A stretch of DNA of 19,032 nucleotides from CALMFQ01 sp964495595 (lineage in GTDB: Bacteria > Pseudomonadota > Gammaproteobacteria > Burkholderiales > SCOH01), in contig CAZBWH010000062.1 of assembly GCA_964495595.1 (NCBI GenBank), positions 1 through 19,032 on the forward strand, read 5' to 3'. The notes below the pieces were generated by a model, which had not been told where the DNA came from, searched no databases, and was given only the letters and a program-made list of their open reading frames with translations. Made by a program: the position numbers and the translations under genes. Positions 15,147 to 19,032 of the stretch are shown here, piece after piece. Every line of letters starts with the position of its first letter. The stretch's first letter is position 1.

Positions 15147-16826
15147 ATGGAAAAGATCTGGTTAAAGAATTACCAGTCCGGCGTTCCTGCCGAGATCAAT
15201 GTCAACCAATACAAGTCCGTTGCGGAAGTATTCGAGAAAAGCGTAAGCAAGTTTGCTGATCGTCCGGCATTCGCGTGCATGGACAAGATCATCACCTACC
15301 GCGAGCTGGACAAGCTGACCCGCGATTTTGGCGCGTATCTGCAAAACAAGCTGGGACTGAAGAAGGGTGATCGTGTTGCAGTCATGATGCCCAATCTGTT
15401 GCAGTATCCGGTTGCCGTGTTCGGCATTCTGCGTGCCGGGCTGACTGTGGTGAACGTCAATCCGCTGTACACCCCTCGCGAACTCGAGCATCAGCTGAAA
15501 GATTCCGGCGCCAGCGCAATTCTGATTCTGGAAAACTTCGCGATCACCCTGCAGGAAGTATTGAAGAAGACCCCGATCAAGACCGTCATCACCACCCAGA
15601 TTGGTGACATGCTGGGCTTCCCGAAGTCGTTGATCGTCAACCTGGTAGTCAAGCATGTCAAGAAGATGGTGCCGAGCTGGACTATCCAGAACACGGTGAA
15701 ATTCAATGACACGCTCACGCAGGGCAGCCGTGAAAAGCTGAATCCGGTTCAGATCGGCCATGACGACATCGCCTTCCTGCAATACACCGGGGGCACTACC
15801 GGCGTATCCAAAGGCGCCATGCTGACCAACCGTAACATCATTGCCAACATGATGCAGGCACACGCGTGGCTGAAGCCGGTTGTGCGTGAGGGTCAGGAAA
15901 TCATCATCACGGCACTGCCGCTCTACCATATCTTCTCGCTGACCGCCAACTGCATGGTATTCACCGAAATCGGCGGCCTGAATATCCTGATCACCAATCC
16001 GCGCGACATTCCGGGCTTCATCAAGGAATTGCAGAAGTATCCGGTTACCAGCATGACCGGCGTAAACACGCTGTTCAACGCGCTGTTGAACCACCCTGAT
16101 TTCCCCAAGATCGATTTCAGCACTTGGAGAATGGTTCTGGGTGGCGGCATGGCGGTTCAGCGTGCCGTTGCTGAAAAATGGAAACAGGTTACCGGCGTTC
16201 CGCTGATTGAAGCCTACGGTTTGACCGAGACATCCCCGGCTGCGTGTATCAACCCGCTGGATTTGAAGGAATACAACGGTGCAATCGGCTTGCCCGTGCC
16301 TTCAACCGAATGCTCGGTGCGTGACGAAGCCGGCAACGAAGTTCCGATGGGTGAGCCGGGCGAATTGTGGGTCAAGGGCCCGCAAGTAATGAAGGGCTAC
16401 TGGCAGCGTCCGGATGAATCCGCCAAAGTGTTGAAAGATGACGGTTGGCTGGCTACTGGCGACATGGCCATTGTGACCCCTGACGGTTTCTTCAAACTGG
16501 TCGATCGCAAGAAAGACATGATTCTGGTGTCGGGCTTCAATGTTTACCCGAACGAAATCGAAGATGTCGTGGCCATGCACTCGGGCGTTCTGGAAGTGGC
16601 CTGTATCGGTGTACCTGATGACAAGTCTGGCGAAGTCGTCAAGATATTCGTGGTAAAGAAAGAAGCATCACTGACCGAAAAAGACGTCATCGAGCACTGC
16701 AAGAAAAATCTGACCGGTTACAAGGTTCCGAAATTTGTCGAGTTCCGCAGCGAATTGCCAAAAACCAACGTCGGCAAGATTCTGCGTCGTGAACTGCGCG
16801 ACCAGGAAGTCGCCAAGGCAAAGTAG
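15147..16826 (+). CDS. fadD: Long-chain fatty acid-CoA ligase
   Basis: Activates fatty acids to acyl-CoA through an acyl-adenylate, at the inner face of the membrane, for beta-oxidation or lipid remodelling. It has 559 residues (E. coli FadD 561). YTGGTTGVSKGAMLTN (about residues 212-227) is the AMP-binding P-loop. EAYGLTETSPAACINP, ELWVKGPQVMKGYWQRP, GWLATGDMAIVTPDGFFKLVDRKKDMILVSGFNVYPNEIE (the FACS signature with the hinge) and the C-terminal catalytic lysine region LPKTNVGKILRRELRD are all present. The start is the only ATG that fits. The GGGGAG upstream is 12 bases away, longer than usual. It stands alone, divergent from rimP, with its own promoter and terminator. Confidence 0.95.
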   Translation: MEKIWLKNYQSGVPAEINVNQYKSVAEVFEKSVSKFADRPAFACMDKIITYRELDKLTRDFGAYLQNKLGLKKGDRVAVMMPNLLQYPVAVFGILRAGLTVVNVNPLYTPRELEHQLKDSGASAILILENFAITLQEVLKKTPIKTVITTQIGDMLGFPKSLIVNLVVKHVKKMVPSWTIQNTVKFNDTLTQGSREKLNPVQIGHDDIAFLQYTGGTTGVSKGAMLTNRNIIANMMQAHAWLKPVVREGQEIIITALPLYHIFSLTANCMVFTEIGGLNILITNPRDIPGFIKELQKYPVTSMTGVNTLFNALLNHPDFPKIDFSTWRMVLGGGMAVQRAVAEKWKQVTGVPLIEAYGLTETSPAACINPLDLKEYNGAIGLPVPSTECSVRDEAGNEVPMGEPGELWVKGPQVMKGYWQRPDESAKVLKDDGWLATGDMAIVTPDGFFKLVDRKKDMILVSGFNVYPNEIEDVVAMHSGVLEVACIGVPDDKSGEVVKIFVVKKEASLTEKDVIEHCKKNLTGYKVPKFVEFRSELPKTNVGKILRRELRDQEVAKAK

Positions 16827-16891
16827 CAACCGGTCTGCCGATTGTCTTGGAGCAATAAGGGGTGACTGACCGCTGATCGCGCCGGACCAAC

Positions 16892-16924
16892 AAAAAACAG
16901 CCACATGATGTGGCTGTTTTTTTT
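16892..16924 (+). terminator. Terminator after fadD, probably bidirectional
   Basis: A perfect 9-bp stem ACAGCCACA/TGTGGCTGT (16897-16905 with 16909-16917) with a 3-base TGA loop, flanked by six A on the left and eight T on the right. It lies 65 bases after the fadD stop. The symmetric A and T tracts mean it could also stop transcription entering from the right. Confidence 0.93.
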
Positions 16925-16975
16925 GATGGCAGCGATATCCCGTCTGGCGCCCGACGAAAAATATGCTTTTGCCGC

Positions 16976-16981
16976 TAGAAT
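16976..16981 (+). promoter_or_regulatory. Possible -10 box of livH
   Basis: TAGAAT, 41 bases upstream of the livH TTG and downstream of the fadD terminator. No convincing -35 hexamer was found at 16-18 bases. The fadD terminator makes a promoter somewhere in 16925-17022 necessary for livHM. Confidence 0.35.
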
Positions 16982-17022
16982 GGCGCGGTTTTGGCCTGAT
17001 ACATGCCCTGGAGTAGGCAGTT

Positions 17023-17952
17023 TTGGATATTTTGCTGCAACAACTGATCAACGGCCTGGTGATCGGCTCGATCTACGCATTGATCGCGCTTGGTTACACC
17101 ATGGTCTACGGCATTCTCAACCTGATCAATTTCGCCCACGGCGAGGTGCTGATGTTCGGCGCGATGATCACGTTTTCGGCGGTGAACCTGCTCACCGGCA
17201 TGAACCTCAACCTGCCCGGCTACGCAACACTGCTGCTCGGCCTGCTGCTGGCGCTGCCGCCAACCATGCTGCTCGGCTACAGCATCGAGCGCATCGCCTA
17301 CCGGCGGCTGCGCAAGGCGCCGCGGCTGGCACCGCTGATCACCGCGATCGGCATGTCGATCGTGCTGCAGCAGACGGCGGTGATCATCTGGGGCCGCGAC
17401 CATCGCCCCTTCCCCGACGTGATCGAACGCGCGCCGATTGCGATTGGCGGCGCCACCATCACCGATCTGGAAATCGGCATGATAGCCATCGCGCTGCTGC
17501 TGATGACCGGCCTCTTGATCGTGGTCGAGAAAACCCGCCTCGGCCGGGCGATGCGCGCCACGGCACAGAATCCGGAAGTGGCCGGGCTGATGGGGGTCAA
17601 CATCAATACCGTGGTGTCGCTGACCTTTGTCATCGGCTCGGCGCTGGCTGCGGTGGCCGGCATCATGGTTGCCGCCAACGACCACAAGGCGCAGGCCTAC
17701 ATGGGCACGCTGGTCGGGCTGAAGGCGTTTACCGCGGCGGTGCTCGGTGGCATCGGCAACCTGGGCGGCGCGGTGGCGGGCGGATTCCTGCTCGGGGTGA
17801 TCGAAAGTGTCGGTGCCGGTTATCTCGGGCCGCTGACCAATAATGTGCTCGGCAGCCAGTACCAGGACATTTTTGCCTTTCTGGTGCTGATCCTGGTGCT
17901 GGTGTTCCGGCCATCCGGCCTGCTGGGCGAAAAAATGGCGGAGCGCGCATGA
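17023..17952 (+). CDS. livH: Branched-chain amino acid ABC transporter permease LivH
   Basis: One of the two inner-membrane permeases of a LIV-type ABC importer. It has 309 residues (E. coli LivH 308). The sequence is almost wholly hydrophobic with about eight membrane segments. LLQQLINGLVIGSIYALIALGYTMVYGIL, NLINFAHGEVLMFGA and TRLGRAMRATAQNPEVAGLMGVN (the EAA-type loop that docks the ATPase) are family hallmarks, as is the C-terminal VFRPSGLLGEK. The start is a TTG at 17023, with GGAG (17010-17013) nine bases upstream and no in-frame ATG in a better place. The stop overlaps the livM start (ATGA). Third codon positions are more GC-rich than in fadD. Confidence 0.94.
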   Translation: MDILLQQLINGLVIGSIYALIALGYTMVYGILNLINFAHGEVLMFGAMITFSAVNLLTGMNLNLPGYATLLLGLLLALPPTMLLGYSIERIAYRRLRKAPRLAPLITAIGMSIVLQQTAVIIWGRDHRPFPDVIERAPIAIGGATITDLEIGMIAIALLLMTGLLIVVEKTRLGRAMRATAQNPEVAGLMGVNINTVVSLTFVIGSALAAVAGIMVAANDHKAQAYMGTLVGLKAFTAAVLGGIGNLGGAVAGGFLLGVIESVGAGYLGPLTNNVLGSQYQDIFAFLVLILVLVFRPSGLLGEKMAERA

Positions 17953-19032
17953 ACCGGAATCTCAAGACTTTCGCCGGCATTGCGCTGATCGCCATCGTGC
18001 TGGCAGTGGCGCCATTCGTGGTCGGCAGCCATCTGGGCAATGCCTGGGTGCGCACGCTGGATTTCGCGTTGCTGTACGTGATGCTGGCGCTGGGGCTGAA
18101 CATTGTCGTCGGTTACGCCGGCCTGCTCGACCTCGGTTATATCGCGTTTTATGCCGTTGGCGCCTACGTCTACGCGCTGCTGAATTCGCCGCATCTGGCG
18201 GCGGTATTGCCGGAGTGGCTGGCGCATCCGTCGTTGTGGGTGGTATTGCCGATCGGTGCGCTGACCGCCTGCATATTCGGTGTGCTGCTGGGCGCGCCGA
18301 CGCTGCGGCTGCGTGGCGATTACCTGGCGATCGTCACACTCGGCTTCGGCGAAATCATCCGCCTGTTCCTCAACAATCTCGACAACCCGGTCAACATCAC
18401 CAACGGCCCGAAAGGCATCAGCATGATCGAGCCGGTGACGGTATTCGGCCAGCCGCTGTCGCAGAAAATCGAGCTGTTCGGCTTCGAGATTCCCGGCCTG
18501 TACCTGTATTACTACCTGTTCCTTGCGCTGACGCTGCTGATCATGCTGGTATCGGTGCGGCTGCAGCATTCACGTATCGGCCGCGCCTGGGTGGCGATCC
18601 GCGAGGATGAAATTGCCGCCGCGGCGATGGGCATCAACACCCGCAACATCAAGCTGCTGGCATTCGCGATGGGCGCCAGCTTCGGCGGTGTCGCCGGCGG
18701 GCTGTTCGCCGGCTTCCAGGGCTTCGTCAGCCCGGAAAGTTTCATCCTGATGGAATCGGTGATGGTGCTGTGCATGGTGGTGCTGGGCGGCATGGGGCAT
18801 ATCCCCGGCATCATCCTCGGCGTGGTGTTGCTGACGCTGACGCCGGAACTGCTGCGCGACGTGGTGGTGCCGCTGCAGAACAGCCTGTGGGGCAAGCAGC
18901 TGGTCGACCCGGAAACTCTGCGCATGCTGCTGTTCGGCCTGGCGCTGATCCTGGTGATGCTGCTGCGGCCGGAGGGCCTGTGGCCGTCGTCGCGGCGCAA
19001 GCAGGAAATGCATGTGGCGGAGGATGCGGCAT
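17949..19032 (+). CDS. livM: Branched-chain amino acid ABC transporter permease LivM (3' end cut)
   Basis: The second LIV permease. It pairs with LivH and would bind the LivG/LivF ATPases. 361 codons are open to the window edge and no stop is seen. Near the N-terminus LLYVMLALGLNIVVGYAGLLDLGYIAFYAVGAY is the LivM signature. PTLRLRGDYLAIVTLGFGEIIRLFLNN and the EAA-like loop SRIGRAWVAIREDEIAAAAMGIN follow, then VLGGMGHIPGIILG, and the tail RPEGLWPSSRRK is where family members usually end. The visible part is therefore nearly complete. The ATG overlaps the livH stop by four bases, so the two are translationally coupled. livG, livF and a periplasmic binding protein are not in the window; the ATPases may follow. 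Confidence 0.94.
   Translation, partial: MNRNLKTFAGIALIAIVLAVAPFVVGSHLGNAWVRTLDFALLYVMLALGLNIVVGYAGLLDLGYIAFYAVGAYVYALLNSPHLAAVLPEWLAHPSLWVVLPIGALTACIFGVLLGAPTLRLRGDYLAIVTLGFGEIIRLFLNNLDNPVNITNGPKGISMIEPVTVFGQPLSQKIELFGFEIPGLYLYYYLFLALTLLIMLVSVRLQHSRIGRAWVAIREDEIAAAAMGINTRNIKLLAFAMGASFGGVAGGLFAGFQGFVSPESFILMESVMVLCMVVLGGMGHIPGIILGVVLLTLTPELLRDVVVPLQNSLWGKQLVDPETLRMLLFGLALILVMLLRPEGLWPSSRRKQEMHVAEDAA

Noticed and set aside
15162..16094. 310-codon minus-strand frame opposite fadD
   Set aside because: Antisense shadow of a clear fadD; no family features.
16905..17843. 312-codon plus-strand frame overlapping livH in another frame
   Set aside because: It starts inside the fadD terminator and has the Arg/His/Ala-rich composition of an out-of-frame reading of livH, which is certain.

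Overview
This window looks like ordinary bacterial chromosome from a betaproteobacterium. The protein sequences and the gene order fit the Neisseriales (Chromobacterium/Vogesella-like), but the genus is a judgement from sequence alone. No mobile element, phage gene, CRISPR array, rRNA or tRNA was seen. I found no convincing new multi-gene system. The points of interest are regulatory RNA and DNA structures, plus one poorly understood small gene.

Layout: (1) Positions 1-3878, minus strand, read leuC-leuD-small hypothetical gene-leuB-asd (asd is cut by the window edge). The genes are almost contiguous and sit behind a TATAAT -10 box. They encode isopropylmalate isomerase (LeuCD), isopropylmalate dehydrogenase (LeuB) and aspartate-semialdehyde dehydrogenase. 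leuA is not in the window. (2) Positions 4058-about 5770, minus strand, hold a TNase-like secreted nuclease or lipoprotein gene followed 3 bases later by an MFS transporter gene. (3) Positions 5863-14808, minus strand, form the conserved transcription/translation cluster rimP-nusA-infB-rbfA-truB-rpsO-pnp, closed by a clear intrinsic terminator after pnp. Two RNA structures stand out: a terminator-like hairpin in the rimP leader, and a large branched hairpin in the pnp leader like the RNase III/PNPase autoregulation site of enterobacteria. (4) Positions 14809-15146 are a divergent control region with a perfect 14-bp palindrome and a good sigma-70 promoter reading into fadD. (5) Positions 15147-16826, plus strand, encode a long-chain acyl-CoA ligase (fadD), followed by a strong, probably bidirectional terminator. 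(6) Positions 17023-19032, plus strand, encode livH and livM, the permeases of a branched-chain amino acid ABC transporter. livM runs off the edge within a few residues of its expected end.

How the genes work together: cluster 3 couples transcription elongation (NusA), initiation (IF2), 30S maturation (RimP, RbfA), tRNA modification (TruB), ribosomal protein S15 and mRNA decay (PNPase), an arrangement long known from E. coli. The leucine operon makes branched-chain amino acids and the Liv permeases probably import them, but nothing in the sequence shows that the two are co-regulated.
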